64,000 bases of DNA from JADLHS01 sp964561105 (GCA_964561105.1 CAZLOH010000005.1:1-64000), one strand, 5' to 3'. Positions 1 through 9,575 are shown, counted from the first letter of the stretch. Translations and numbers: made by a program. Notes: generated from the sequence alone by a model not told the origin.

Positions 1-2
1 GG

Positions 3-113
3 CTGGAAGCCACAACCTTGGTGCCGCTGGGCCAGGCCAAGCCGGGCAGCCACACCTCGACAACGGATCGCGACGTCAAGTGGCTGCAAGACCATTGCAC
101 CGCGCTCCGCTAA
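3..113 (+). CDS. C-terminal end of a gene cut by the window start (unknown function)
   Basis: An open frame runs in from the window edge and stops at a TAA at 111-113. It gives about 36 residues ending DHCTALR. The composition is ordinary for a coding sequence, but the piece is too short to assign to a family. It has the same orientation as the large haem protein that follows about 190 bp later. The 193 bp between them show no other gene that I can support, so that stretch probably holds the promoter of the downstream gene. Confidence 0.4.
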   Translation: MEATTLVPLGQAKPGSHTSTTDRDVKWLQDHCTALR

Positions 114-306
114 GCCCGCTTCGGTCACCGCCGACCTCCGTGCGCGGTGTTGGGGTCACTTGGTGAAGTCTTGCGGCCTGGCCGTCTGGCTCGGTTTGTT
201 TGTGGAAACCTTCAGCGAGCACACTCTCGGATGACGCCGACTTTCTTCCTTACTTGTGCTTGCCTTGGCGGAAACTCGAACTCAAACTCGTCACCAATTA
301 CAACCC

Positions 307-3300
307 ATGAAGCGAATCCAACCTGCCGCCATCCTTATCTCCCTTTGCGTCATCATCCCTCACACCGGTGCGTTTGCGGCGGACGGCGTCCTGCCCGTGG
401 GTCAGAACGGCCAGCCACTCAATCTCAATTTCGAGACCGGCACGCTCCAGGACTGGACGGCGGAAGGCGCGGCGTTTGACAAACAGCCGGTTCATGGCGA
501 CACGGTGTTTGCCCGCCGGCCCGACATGAAGAGCCACCTCGAGGGCAACTATTGGGTGGGTTCGTACGAAGTGGCCGGCGATCAACCGCAGGGCCGCCTC
601 ACGTCGGCGCCATTCAAGGTGACGAGTCCGTTCGCCAGCTTCCTGATCGGCGGCGGTGCGAGCGAGGCGACCCGGGTTGAAATTGTGCGAGCGGATACCC
701 GGTCGGTGGTTTTCAAGGCCTCGGGTCACGACACGGAGGAAATGCACCCGATCGTGGCCGATCTCAGCGATCAACTCGGCAAGGAAGTTTTCATCCGGCT
801 CGTGGACGAGGCCAGCGGCGGCTGGGGACATATCAACTTTGACAACTTCAGGCTGTACGCGCAGCGTCCGAGTTTCGCCGATGAAATCGCTTCGTCGGCG
901 CCCAAGCCGGTGGAACTGGCGGCGATGAGCACCACGAAGTACGCCGGGCTTTCACCCGAGGAAGCCGCGCGGGATATGATCCTGCCGCCCGGTTTCAAGG
1001 CCACGCTTTTCGCGGGCGAACCCGATGTGGAACAACCCATCGCCTTCGCGATTGATGATCGCGGCCGGCTGTGGGTGGCGGAAGCTTTCACTTATCCCAT
1101 CCGGGCCAAAGAGGGGCAGGGGCGCGATCGCATCGTGGTGTTCGAGGACACCAACGGCGATGGCAAATTCGACAAGCGCACGGTGTTCTTCGAGGGCTTG
1201 AATCTCGTCAGCGGACTGGAAGTCGGCTTCGGTGGCGTGTGGGTGGGCGCGGCGCCGTATTTCATGTTCATTCCCATGACGGACGGCGATGAACCCAAAC
1301 CGGCCGGCAAGCCGCAAATCCTCCTCGATGGTTGGGCCTACCAGGACACGCACGAAACCTTGAACACGTTCAAGTGGGGACCGGACGGCTGGCTCTACGG
1401 TTGCCACGGGGTGTTCACCCATTCCAATGTCGGCCGGCCCGGCACGCCGGATCGCGAGCGCACGCGCCTCAACGCCGGCATCTGGCGTTATCATCCCACC
1501 AAGCACATTTTCGAGCTGTTCGCCGAAGGCACGAGCAATCCGTGGGGCGTGGACTTCGACGAACACGGCCAGTGCATCATCGAGGCGTGCGTGATTCCGC
1601 ACTTGTACCACATGATTCAAGGCGGACGCTACCAACGCCAGGCCGGCTCGCACTTCAATCCCTACACCTACGACGACATCAAGACCATCGCCGACCATTT
1701 GCATTGGGCCGGCAATCAATGGAATCAATCCGACATCGCGCGCAGCGCCCAACTCGGCGGCGGCCATGCGCACGCAGGCATGATGATTTACCAGGGCACC
1801 AACTGGCCCGCACAATATCGCGGCCGGTATTACATGAACAACATCCACGGCTCGTGCATCAATGAGGACGTGCCGGAGCGCAGTGGTTCCGGCTTCATCG
1901 GGCATCACGCGCCGAACTTGATCAACTTCAACGACGCCTGGTCGCAGATTGTCAATCTCGAGGAAGGCCCGGACGGCGGCGTTTACCTGATTGATTGGTA
2001 TGACAAGAATCAATGTCACAACACCGATCCCGATATTCACGACCGCTCGAACGGGCGCATTTTCAAAGTCACTTACGGCACGATCAAGTCGGACAAAATC
2101 AACCTGCAGGCGAAGTCGGACGAAGAATTGATCGCGCTGGCCATCGAACGGAACGACTGGAGGTCGCGCCACGCGCGCCGGATTTTGCAGGAACGCGCCG
2201 CCAAGGACGCCACGCTCGGCGCAAAAGTGGCCAAGCACATGCCGGCCGAGCCGCCCGGATCTGACCCCGACCAAAAGCTTCGGTGGCTGTGGGCCCTGCA
2301 CGTCACCGGCGGGTCCGTTGATCCGCAGTACGCGTTGCATCGGGCGAATGAATATGTCCGGGCCTGGGAGATTCAATTTCTCTGCGAGGACAAGCGGATT
2401 TCACCGGAAGTCCTGAAGGAGTTTGTGCGGCTGGCGCGAACCGATCCATCGCCGGTGGTTCGGCTCTATCTCGCCTCCGCAATGCAGCGGCTGCCGGTGG
2501 CGGACCGTTGGGAGGTGGTGGAAGCGCTGTCGCAACATGCCGAAGACGCCAAGGATCACAACCTGCCGCTCATGGTCTGGTATGCCGCCGAGCCGTTGAC
2601 CACCCAGGACACCGCCCGCGCGCTCCGGCTTGCCGAGGCCGCCAAGTTGCCGAACATTTTGAGCTTCACCGTCCGGCGCACGGCGGCGTTGAACACGCCG
2701 GAAGCCTTCGCCGCCATCACCGATACGTTGCTTCACGCCCCCGATGATGCGCATCGGCTGGAGATTTTGCATGGTCTCAGCGCGGCCCTGCAAGGTCAGC
2801 GCCGGGTGGCGCTGCCGCAAGGCTGGGACGTCGTGGAAACCAGGCTCGGGGCCAGCCAGAATTCGGAGATTCGCGCCCAGGTGCAGTCGCTCTCGCTCAC
2901 CTTCGGCAGCGAACACGCCCTGGCCGCGCTGCGCGCCACGCTCATGGACTCCTCCGCCGATCTTGGCTCGCGCACCACGGCGGCCGAGGCGTTGCTCGGA
3001 GCCAAAGACGCCGGCCTGCCTCCCATGCTGCAACAACTCCTCGGCGAGCCTGCGATGCAAGGGGTCGCGCTGCGCGGGCTGGCGCAGTACGACGACGCGA
3101 AAACGCCCGCCGCCATTCTGCCGCGCTACGGCGCCTTCTCCAGTGTGCAAAAGCGGGAGGCGCGCAACACCCTGGCCTCGCGCGCCGCCTACGCGAAACA
3201 ACTGCTGGCGGCGGTTCAAGCCGGCACAGTGGACAAAAGCGACCTCACGGCGGACCTGGTGCAGCAACTGCGCAATCTCAAAAACGCCGAGGTGGATGCG

Positions 3301-4383
3301 TTGTTGCAAAAAGTCTGGGGCACGGCCCGCGAAACCACGGCCGACAAAAAGAAGGAGATCGAGCGTTACCGAAGGATTTTCCAGGCCGGGGGTTCGCAAC
3401 CGGGCGATGCCTCGCGCGGGCGCGGCGTTTTCATGCGCACCTGCCAGCAATGCCACACCCTGTTCGGCACGGGCGGCAAGGTGGGGCCGGACCTCACCGG
3501 CTCGAACCGGCGCGACCTGGAATACATTCTGGAAAACATGGTGGATCCCAACGCGGTGATCCCGAATGATTATCTCAGTTGGAACATCGAGACCAAGGAC
3601 GACCGCACCATCACCGGCATCGTGAAGCAGCAGGATGATCACGCGGTGGTGATCCTGACCGCGAACGAAACGGTGACCCTGCCCCGCAATGAAATCGCGC
3701 AGATGCAGCAAAGCAAACTCTCGATGATGCCGGACGGTTTGCTCACGCCGCTGGCCGATCAGGAGGTGCGCGACCTCATCGTGTATCTCCGCTCGAACGG
3801 GCAGGTGCCGCTGGTGGCCACACCGGAAACGGTGGCGCTGTTTTTCAATGGCAAGGATTTGTCGAACTGGGTGGGCGATCCGGAGCTATGGCACGTGGAG
3901 AACGGCGAGATTGTCGGCCGGACCGCCACCGGCCTGAAGCACAACGAGTTTTTGAAGAGCCAGTTTGTGCTCGGCGATTTCCGGCTCGTCTGCCAGGTGA
4001 AGCTCGTCCCGAACACCGCCAACAGCGGGATTCAATTTCGCAGCGAGCCGTTTGAGGAATACGAAATGAAAGGCTGCCAGGCCGACATGGGCGCGGGCTG
4101 GTGGGGCAAACTCTACGAGGAGAACGGGCGCGCGATCCTCTCCGACAAGTCCGGCGACGCCTTCGTGAAGACGAACGATTGGAACACCTACGAGATTGTC
4201 GCCGTGGGGGGACGGATTCGCACCGTCCTCAACGGCCATCTTTGCACCGACCTCGAGGACGCGCAGGTGGCGCGGCACGGCATTACGGGGTTGCAGGTTC
4301 ATTCCGGCGGCCCGACCGAAGTGCGCTTCAAGGATTTTCACCTGGAGTTGAATCCCAAGTTCGATTTGGAGACGAAGAAGTGA
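307..4383 (+). CDS. Secreted PVC-type haem-binding/propeller dehydrogenase-like protein with C-terminal DUF1080 domain
   Basis: The protein has 1358 aa from the ATG at 307. That start is chosen over the upstream in-frame ATG at 256 because it begins directly with a Sec signal peptide (MKRIQPAAILISLCVIIP). Order seen: signal peptide (about 1-24), beta-rich N-terminal domain (about 40-190), PVC-type membrane-bound dehydrogenase/propeller domain (about 220-610, starting LPPGFKATLFAGEP), HEAT-like helices (about 620-1020), a PVC C-terminal haem domain with CQQCH near residue 1045, and a DUF1080 (3-keto-disaccharide hydrolase/LamG-like) domain from about 1177. In Planctomycetes and Verrucomicrobia this architecture belongs to expanded secreted families linked to sugar oxidation and polysaccharide use; the substrate is unknown. 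The haem c attachment motif supports a periplasmic redox role. Fusing the haem domain to DUF1080 could join oxidation and hydrolysis of a 3-keto-sugar in one chain; that is inference. Confidence 0.9.
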   Translation: MKRIQPAAILISLCVIIPHTGAFAADGVLPVGQNGQPLNLNFETGTLQDWTAEGAAFDKQPVHGDTVFARRPDMKSHLEGNYWVGSYEVAGDQPQGRLTSAPFKVTSPFASFLIGGGASEATRVEIVRADTRSVVFKASGHDTEEMHPIVADLSDQLGKEVFIRLVDEASGGWGHINFDNFRLYAQRPSFADEIASSAPKPVELAAMSTTKYAGLSPEEAARDMILPPGFKATLFAGEPDVEQPIAFAIDDRGRLWVAEAFTYPIRAKEGQGRDRIVVFEDTNGDGKFDKRTVFFEGLNLVSGLEVGFGGVWVGAAPYFMFIPMTDGDEPKPAGKPQILLDGWAYQDTHETLNTFKWGPDGWLYGCHGVFTHSNVGRPGTPDRERTRLNAGIWRYHPTKHIFELFAEGTSNPWGVDFDEHGQCIIEACVIPHLYHMIQGGRYQRQAGSHFNPYTYDDIKTIADHLHWAGNQWNQSDIARSAQLGGGHAHAGMMIYQGTNWPAQYRGRYYMNNIHGSCINEDVPERSGSGFIGHHAPNLINFNDAWSQIVNLEEGPDGGVYLIDWYDKNQCHNTDPDIHDRSNGRIFKVTYGTIKSDKINLQAKSDEELIALAIERNDWRSRHARRILQERAAKDATLGAKVAKHMPAEPPGSDPDQKLRWLWALHVTGGSVDPQYALHRANEYVRAWEIQFLCEDKRISPEVLKEFVRLARTDPSPVVRLYLASAMQRLPVADRWEVVEALSQHAEDAKDHNLPLMVWYAAEPLTTQDTARALRLAEAAKLPNILSFTVRRTAALNTPEAFAAITDTLLHAPDDAHRLEILHGLSAALQGQRRVALPQGWDVVETRLGASQNSEIRAQVQSLSLTFGSEHALAALRATLMDSSADLGSRTTAAEALLGAKDAGLPPMLQQLLGEPAMQGVALRGLAQYDDAKTPAAILPRYGAFSSVQKREARNTLASRAAYAKQLLAAVQAGTVDKSDLTADLVQQLRNLKNAEVDALLQKVWGTARETTADKKKEIERYRRIFQAGGSQPGDASRGRGVFMRTCQQCHTLFGTGGKVGPDLTGSNRRDLEYILENMVDPNAVIPNDYLSWNIETKDDRTITGIVKQQDDHAVVILTANETVTLPRNEIAQMQQSKLSMMPDGLLTPLADQEVRDLIVYLRSNGQVPLVATPETVALFFNGKDLSNWVGDPELWHVENGEIVGRTATGLKHNEFLKSQFVLGDFRLVCQVKLVPNTANSGIQFRSEPFEEYEMKGCQADMGAGWWGKLYEENGRAILSDKSGDAFVKTNDWNTYEIVAVGGRIRTVLNGHLCTDLEDAQVARHGITGLQVHSGGPTEVRFKDFHLELNPKFDLETKK

Positions 4384-4570
4384 TTCTTGACGGAACACGG
4401 CCCGCGTGGCGGCGGGCATCCTGCCTGACGTGGAACTGGGCATCGCTGCCCGGCAGAACAGGGCTGCTGTGTTCACCAACGAGGTCCAAGTTTCCATAAG
4501 CCTTTCGCCCGTTCTTTTCGGGCGGCAGGAGGCGCGCCCTCTACGGCAAGCAGGGCGGCTTGCCGCCACC

Positions 4571-4731
4571 CAAGCTGGGTGGGATTGGAACTGCCGCTCG
4601 ATGTGCCGCAGTCTGGGAGCGCCCGCCTCTGGCTGGCGAGGCGCCTTCGCCCTTGGCCCCGGAAATGCGCCGGCGGGGCGACAGCGCTCCCAGGACCACA
4701 CACCAGTTCCAATCGCACCCACCCAAGCTTG
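4571..4731. repeat. Imperfect inverted-repeat element upstream of trxB
   Basis: The 383-bp gap between the haem protein and trxB holds no gene. It contains a long interrupted inverted repeat. The outer left arm at 4571-4593 (CAAGCTGGGTGGGATTGG...) matches the complement of 4704-4731. An inner pair, GGGAGCGC near 4615-4622 against GCGCTCCC at 4684-4691, lies in the same register. The whole could fold into a long stem with an internal GC-rich region. It resembles a palindromic intergenic repeat or non-autonomous element rather than a simple terminator, as there is no T-run. A GGGCAGCGATGCC-type hairpin also lies near 4437-4455. Confidence 0.55.
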
Positions 4732-4766
4732 TCATCGTGGACCAGCTTTACTACGTTGCGCGCGCT

Positions 4767-5699
4767 ATGGAAAATGTTGTGATCATCGGATCGGGTTGCG
4801 CCGGCTGGACCGCGGCGCTCTACACCGCGCGTGCGAGCTTGAAGCCCCTGCTCATCACCGGCGAGCAACCCGGCGGGCTGCTGACCACCACGAGTCTGGT
4901 GGAAAACTTTCCCGGCTTTCCCGAGGGCGTGGATGGCTATGAACTCATGACCCGGATGCAGCAACAGGCGGAGCGTTTCGGCACCCGCGTGAAACTCGGC
5001 AGCATCGTGCAGTCGGTGGATTTCTCGCGGCGACCCTTCACGGTGACGGTGGACGATGAACGGGTCGAAGCCAAAACCGTCATCATTGCCACCGGCGCGA
5101 GCCACCGACATCTGGGCGCGCCGGGCGAGGAATTGCTCGAGAAAAAGGGCGTGACCTATTGCGCCACCTGCGATGGCGCCCTGCCCATGTTCCGCAATCA
5201 GCCGCTCGTGGTCGTGGGCGGCGGCGATTCCGCGTGCGAAGAAGCGACGTTCCTCACGCGCTTCGCCTCGGTCGTGTATTTGATTCACCGGCGCGACACG
5301 CTGCGGGCCTCGAAGATCATGGCAGACCGCACGCTGGCGAATCCCAAGATCAAACCGATCTGGGATTCAGCGGTGACCGAAATCCTCGACGTGAAGCAGG
5401 ACAAAGTCACCGGCGTGCGCATAAGGAATCTGAAGTCGAACGCCGAACACACGCTGGATTGCGCCGGCGTGTTCATTGCCATCGGCCATCTGCCGAATAC
5501 AAAACTCTTTCAGCGGTTCATCACGACCGATGAAAACGGCTACATCCTGCGCGCCAACGGCGCCGCGACGAATGTGCCCGGCGTGTTTGTGGCCGGTGAT
5601 TGCTCGGACCACGTGTATCGTCAGGCGATTACCGCAGCCGGCATGGGTTGCGCGGCGGCCATTGAGGCGGAACGGTTCCTGGCGGCGGAGCACGGCTGA
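4767..5699 (+). CDS. trxB: Thioredoxin-disulfide reductase
   Basis: The protein has 310 aa, the usual length for low-molecular-weight thioredoxin reductase. It is a cytosolic NADPH:thioredoxin oxidoreductase with FAD. The ATG at 4767 is chosen because the FAD-binding Rossmann motif (VVIIGSGCAGWTAALY) starts four residues later; the longer open frame upstream covers the inverted-repeat element and is not protein-like. The redox-active disulfide CATC lies in VTYCATCDGALP, followed by the NADPH-binding GGGDSACEEA and the C-terminal FAD motif FVAGDCSDHVYRQAITAAGMGCAAA. The first glycine-rich motif reads GSGCAG, with a Cys where many homologues have Pro; this is common in the PVC and actinobacterial enzymes and not a sign of decay. 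Confidence 0.96.
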   Translation: MENVVIIGSGCAGWTAALYTARASLKPLLITGEQPGGLLTTTSLVENFPGFPEGVDGYELMTRMQQQAERFGTRVKLGSIVQSVDFSRRPFTVTVDDERVEAKTVIIATGASHRHLGAPGEELLEKKGVTYCATCDGALPMFRNQPLVVVGGGDSACEEATFLTRFASVVYLIHRRDTLRASKIMADRTLANPKIKPIWDSAVTEILDVKQDKVTGVRIRNLKSNAEHTLDCAGVFIAIGHLPNTKLFQRFITTDENGYILRANGAATNVPGVFVAGDCSDHVYRQAITAAGMGCAAAIEAERFLAAEHG

Positions 5700-5743
5700 A
5701 GTTTCGGCATGGACAGCGCCGGTGTGCGGCCTAAACTGGCGGC

Positions 5744-6646
5744 ATGAAGCCAGCCGAATCACTCCCTGATCCTTCAACCGGATCGCAGGGACGGGTCACG
5801 TTCCTGGATGGGCGCGGTGAACTGCCCATGCTCGAAATAACCACTCCGTGGAGCACGGCGGAGATTTATCTGCATGGCGCGCACGTCACGCATTTCCAGA
5901 AGCGGGGTGAAGCGCCGTTGTTGTTCCTGAGCCAGTGCAGCCGCTTTGAATCGGGCGCGCCGATTCGTGGCGGCATTCCGGTCATTTTCCCCTGGTTCGG
6001 CAAGCCGGCGGACAAACCCGGCCAGCACGGCTTTGCGCGCAACCTGCCCTGGGAAATCGCCGAGATTGTTTCACCCGCGGACGGCAGCGTGATCGTGCGC
6101 CTGACTTTGCCGGAAGGCACGGTTGCCGCCGCTTATCCGGCGCACGCAGTTGAATACGTGGTCACGGTCAGCGACACGCTGAGCGTTGAGTTGATGGTCA
6201 CGAACAAATCTCCGCGCGAGTTCCGCTTCGAGAATTGCCTGCACACTTATTTTACCGTCGGCGACATCAGTGCGGTGAGCGTGGCGGGATTGCAGGGTGT
6301 GGATTATCTCGACGCGTTGGACGGGCGGCAGCGCAAGACGGAGGCGGCGGATGCGATCGTTTTCGCCGGAGAAGTGGATCGCATCTACGTCAATACGCCC
6401 CACGCGGTGGAGATTCGGGACCGCGCGTTGCATCGCGTGATCCGGGTGGAGAAGGAGCACTCCCGCTCAACCGTGGTCTGGAATCCGTGGGTGGCCAAGG
6501 CGAAGGCCATGCCGGATTACGGCGACGACGAGTATCAACAGATGGTCTGCGTCGAATCGGGAAATGTGGCGGGGGACGAAATCACACTCGCGCCGGACGG
6601 AACCGCCCAGTTGAAGGTTAATTTGAGCAGTCAGTCGGTAGCCTGA
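5744..6646 (+). CDS. D-hexose-6-phosphate mutarotase (YeaD-like aldose-1-epimerase family)
   Basis: The protein has 300 aa and starts at ATG 5744, 44 bp after trxB on the same strand. It matches the YeaD/glucose-6-phosphate 1-epimerase family. Visible family blocks are GGIPVIFPWFGKPADKPGQHGFAR, the LHTYFTVGDI block and the C-terminal VCVESGNV segment. Catalytic residues in this family are a His in the HGFAR region, a second His in LHTYF, and an acidic residue late in the protein; all have candidates here. The enzyme interconverts alpha and beta anomers of phosphorylated hexoses in the cytosol. It has no signal peptide. There is no pathway partner next to it, so it is probably a stand-alone housekeeping gene. 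Confidence 0.9.
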   Translation: MKPAESLPDPSTGSQGRVTFLDGRGELPMLEITTPWSTAEIYLHGAHVTHFQKRGEAPLLFLSQCSRFESGAPIRGGIPVIFPWFGKPADKPGQHGFARNLPWEIAEIVSPADGSVIVRLTLPEGTVAAAYPAHAVEYVVTVSDTLSVELMVTNKSPREFRFENCLHTYFTVGDISAVSVAGLQGVDYLDALDGRQRKTEAADAIVFAGEVDRIYVNTPHAVEIRDRALHRVIRVEKEHSRSTVVWNPWVAKAKAMPDYGDDEYQQMVCVESGNVAGDEITLAPDGTAQLKVNLSSQSVA

Positions 6647-6733
6647 ACTGCCTGTTTCACCCGCAGCTTGGAACGCTGACGCTCCGCCGCTTAAGGCACG
6701 CGGCCTTCCTGCCTCGTTCGCCCGGTACTGAAG

Positions 6734-6753
6734 GCCGGGTTCACCAACCCGGC
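6734..6753. terminator. Perfect hairpin between convergent genes (possible bidirectional terminator or REP-like repeat)
   Basis: GCCGGGTT and AACCCGGC form a perfect 8-bp stem around a 4-nt loop, between the ends of the mutarotase gene (+) and the CII-like regulator (-). No poly-T tract follows on either strand, so intrinsic termination is uncertain; it could equally be a dispersed palindromic repeat. The remaining 6647-6856 holds nothing else I can support. Confidence 0.35.
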
Positions 6754-6856
6754 GTTACGGGTGTGAAGTGTCCGGGCTAAAACACGATGACTCACCGGAC
6801 CAGCGGATTCGCCGAACAGCGGCGGGTCGCACACTCTGGCGCTTTGTCAGGCCGGG

Positions 6857-7342
6857 CTATTGCGAGGCGCCGAACCCGGAGGCTTTGTCCTTTAGCGCGG
6901 TAAAATTTCCTTCCTCGCAACATTCCACGAATTCTTCGGTGACGGATTTCAGTTCCTCCCACCGGGCGCGAATTTTTTTGGACTCGGGCGGAGAGATTTC
7001 GTTGTCCGCGGCGGCGCTGGCGATGACGGCGAGGAGGTCGGCGAACTCCTGGACGATTTCGTTGGTGGCGGGAATCAGAAAATCCGGATGCGGATGGTTC
7101 GTCTTGGGATTGAGCACGAAGAAGCCGCCGGCGCGTTCGCAGATCCATTGCACCAGTCGCCGGTCGCTTGTGCTGCGGATGAGCTGTTCGATGCGGTCCA
7201 GCGGATTCACCGCGCCGCTGCCATCGCCTTCGCCGGGTTCGGCCCACTTGTAAATCATCGAGAGCGAGAGATTGAGATCGGCGGCGACTTGCTTGGCGCT
7301 GGTCTTCTGCAGGACTTCGCGGAGGAGTTCGTGCGATTGCAT
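6857..7342 (-). CDS. Phage regulatory CII-family (CP76-like) protein
   Basis: The protein has 161 aa from the ATG at 7342; an upstream in-frame start would add 13 unlikely residues. The N-terminus (HELLREVLQKTSAKQVAADLNLS... IYKWAE) is a helix-turn-helix with the pattern of the phage CII-family regulators (Pfam Phage_CP76), followed by a helical C-terminal region rich in Glu and Lys. It is transcribed away from shc, sharing a 114-bp divergent promoter region. There are no other phage genes around it. Proteins of this family are also found as stand-alone chromosomal genes in Verrucomicrobia, so it need not mark a prophage. DNA binding is inferred; the target is unknown. Confidence 0.7.
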   Translation of the reverse strand: MQSHELLREVLQKTSAKQVAADLNLSLSMIYKWAEPGEGDGSGAVNPLDRIEQLIRSTSDRRLVQWICERAGGFFVLNPKTNHPHPDFLIPATNEIVQEFADLLAVIASAAADNEISPPESKKIRARWEELKSVTEEFVECCEEGNFTALKDKASGFGASQ

Positions 7343-7456
7343 GGGCGCACAATGGAAAAGACCGCCCGGAAATTCAACCACGAATCGGGCCGGAGCGGTG
7401 GCCGGGCCGGGGATTATCGCCTTTACACATTTTCGGGGAAATCACACAGTACCGAC

Positions 7457-9526
7457 GTGTTAGTTTCAACCGACACCAACCGGGTCCGAAGCGCGCTGCC
7501 GCCGCCCGACGCCGAAAATCAACCCTGGCCTGAGTTTGACACCGCACTGAAGCGGTCCCAGGACTATTTGCTCAGCATCCAGAAGCCGGAAGGTTACTGG
7601 GTCGGCGAATTGATGGTGGATTCCACGCTGGTGTCGGACACGATTGCGTATCATCACTGGAACGGCAAAGTGGACCCGGAGTGGGAGCGCAAGGCGGTCA
7701 ACCACATCTTCTCGATGCAGTTGCCCGATGGCGGCTGGAACATTTATTTCGGCGGCCCCGCCGAGGTGAATGCCACGATCAAGGCTTACCTGGCGCTCAA
7801 GCTGGCCGGCGTGCCGGTCACGGACCCGCGGATGTTGAAGGCGCGGGAGATGGCGATGAACCTCGGCGGCGTGCCGCGGATGAACACCTTTTCCAAGTTG
7901 TATCTGGCCCTGCTGGGCTTGTTCCCGTGGAAATATGTGCCGACGATTCCGTGCGAGGTGTTGCTGATCGGCAAGTGGTTTCACGTCAATTTCTGGGAGA
8001 TGAGCAACTGGTCGCGCGCGATGCTCGTGCCGCTGGCCATCATCAACCATTTCAAGCCCACCCGCCGGCTGAGAAATAACGTCACGCTCGACGAACTTTA
8101 CCCCACCGGCATGGCCGAGCGCGATCTGGCCCTGCCGCCCGATCCGGAGCGGATTTCGTTGCGCAATTTTTTCCTGTGGCTGGATCGCCTGCACAAATTC
8201 GCCGAGGCGTTCGCCGAACGGGGAATTCACCCGTTTCGCAAACGCGCCTTGAAGAAGTGCGAGCAATGGATGCTGGAGCGGTTCGAGGGCAGCGATGGAT
8301 TGGCCGCAATTTTCCCGGCGATGCTCAACGCGCTGATCGCCCTCAAAGCCCTGGGTTATCCCGACGATCACCCCCAGGTCAAACGGGCGACCAAGGAACT
8401 CAAGCGCCTGGAACATGAGACCGAGGACACGGTGCGCATTGAACCCTGCCTCTCGCCCGTCTGGGACACGGCCATCGTCGCCATCTGCCTGCGCGAATCG
8501 GGCGTGCCGGAGGATCATCCCAAACTGCGGCAGTGCGCCGAGTGGTTGATGACCAAGGAAATCCGGTTTCGTGGCGATTGGATTCACAAGAATCCGGTCA
8601 ACGTCGAGTCCAGTGGCTGGGTGTTTGAGTTCAACAACCAGTGGAATCCCGACGTGGACGACACGGCGATGGTGCTGCTGGCGCTGCGCCGGATCCGGAC
8701 GAGCGATCCCAAGCAGCGCGACGAATGTTTTCAACGCGGGCTGAAATGGATGATGACCTTCCAGTGCAAGGACGGCGGCTGGGCGGCGTTTGACAAGGAT
8801 TGCACCAAGAACATTCTCGAGAAGGTGCCCTTCGCCGATCACAACGCGATGCTCGATCCCGAATGTGCCGACATCACCGCGCGGATTTTGGAACTGCTCG
8901 GCTACGAAGGTTGGCGGGCGGATCACAAGCAGATCAAGGACGCGTTGCATTACATCCGCAACGAGCAGGAGGAGGACGGTTCCTGGTACGGGCGGTGGGG
9001 TGTGAATTACATTTACGGTACCTGGCAGGTGTTGCGCGGGCTGCGGGCGTTGAACCTCGACCTGGGCGAACCCTGGCTGCAACGGGCGAAACATTGGTTG
9101 GAAAGCGTCCAGCATCCCGATGGCGGTTGGGGCGAACGGTGCAACACCTACGACGATCCGGTCTTCAAGGGCCAGGGCCCCAGCACCGCGTCCCAAACCG
9201 CCTGGGCCGTCATGGGCCTGTGCGCGTTTGGCGATCCCGAGCTGCCCAGTCTCAAGTGCGGTCTGGAGTATTTGATCCGCACCCAGAACGCGGATGGCTC
9301 GTGGAGCGAAGACGAAATCACCGGCACGGGTTTCCCCAAGGTTTTCTATCTCAAATACGACATGTATCGCAACGCGTGGCCGCTCCTGGCCCTGGCAACC
9401 TACCGGCAACTGCTCGCGGGCCGTCAGCCGGGTTCGCCCGAAACCAACGGGCATTTGCCGGAGCTCAACGGCACCGAGTTGCCCGCCCCGTCGCTTGCCT
9501 CGACTGGCTCATCCCAACGCCGCTGA
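7457..9526 (+). CDS. shc: Squalene-hopene cyclase
   Basis: The protein has 689 aa and cyclises squalene to hopene or hopanol at the membrane. The GTG at 7457 is the preferred start, because the conserved region (ALKRSQDYLLSIQKPEGYWVGEL) begins soon after and the sequence upstream overlaps the divergent regulator. The catalytic DxDD motif is seen as DVDDTA near residue 399. Several QW repeats are present (LQ/DGGW, GSWYGRWGV, HPDGGWGE, NADGSW), and the C-terminus GTGFPKVFYLKYDMYR...ALATY is the standard SHC ending. The length fits the family (about 630-720). No hpn synthesis genes for squalene are adjacent, so the substrate pathway must be encoded elsewhere. Confidence 0.96.
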   Translation: MLVSTDTNRVRSALPPPDAENQPWPEFDTALKRSQDYLLSIQKPEGYWVGELMVDSTLVSDTIAYHHWNGKVDPEWERKAVNHIFSMQLPDGGWNIYFGGPAEVNATIKAYLALKLAGVPVTDPRMLKAREMAMNLGGVPRMNTFSKLYLALLGLFPWKYVPTIPCEVLLIGKWFHVNFWEMSNWSRAMLVPLAIINHFKPTRRLRNNVTLDELYPTGMAERDLALPPDPERISLRNFFLWLDRLHKFAEAFAERGIHPFRKRALKKCEQWMLERFEGSDGLAAIFPAMLNALIALKALGYPDDHPQVKRATKELKRLEHETEDTVRIEPCLSPVWDTAIVAICLRESGVPEDHPKLRQCAEWLMTKEIRFRGDWIHKNPVNVESSGWVFEFNNQWNPDVDDTAMVLLALRRIRTSDPKQRDECFQRGLKWMMTFQCKDGGWAAFDKDCTKNILEKVPFADHNAMLDPECADITARILELLGYEGWRADHKQIKDALHYIRNEQEEDGSWYGRWGVNYIYGTWQVLRGLRALNLDLGEPWLQRAKHWLESVQHPDGGWGERCNTYDDPVFKGQGPSTASQTAWAVMGLCAFGDPELPSLKCGLEYLIRTQNADGSWSEDEITGTGFPKVFYLKYDMYRNAWPLLALATYRQLLAGRQPGSPETNGHLPELNGTELPAPSLASTGSSQRR

Positions 9527-9575
9527 TTTTTTCGCCGCGACCTGACGGCGGACGTTATGTTATGGTGTTGGCGGC

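Noticed and set aside
952..2376. 474-aa minus-strand open frame opposite the haem protein
   Set aside because: It is a shadow of a high-GC gene on the other strand: Arg/Val/Gly-rich, no domain, while the plus strand carries clear conserved blocks. The same holds for 2401-3711, 7466-9454, 21857-23161 and 38679-40748 on the minus strand and 24896-26485 and 60350-62563 on the plus strand.
6857..7342. Prophage suggested by a CII-family regulator
   Set aside because: No integrase, structural or lysis gene lies near it; the neighbours are housekeeping genes.
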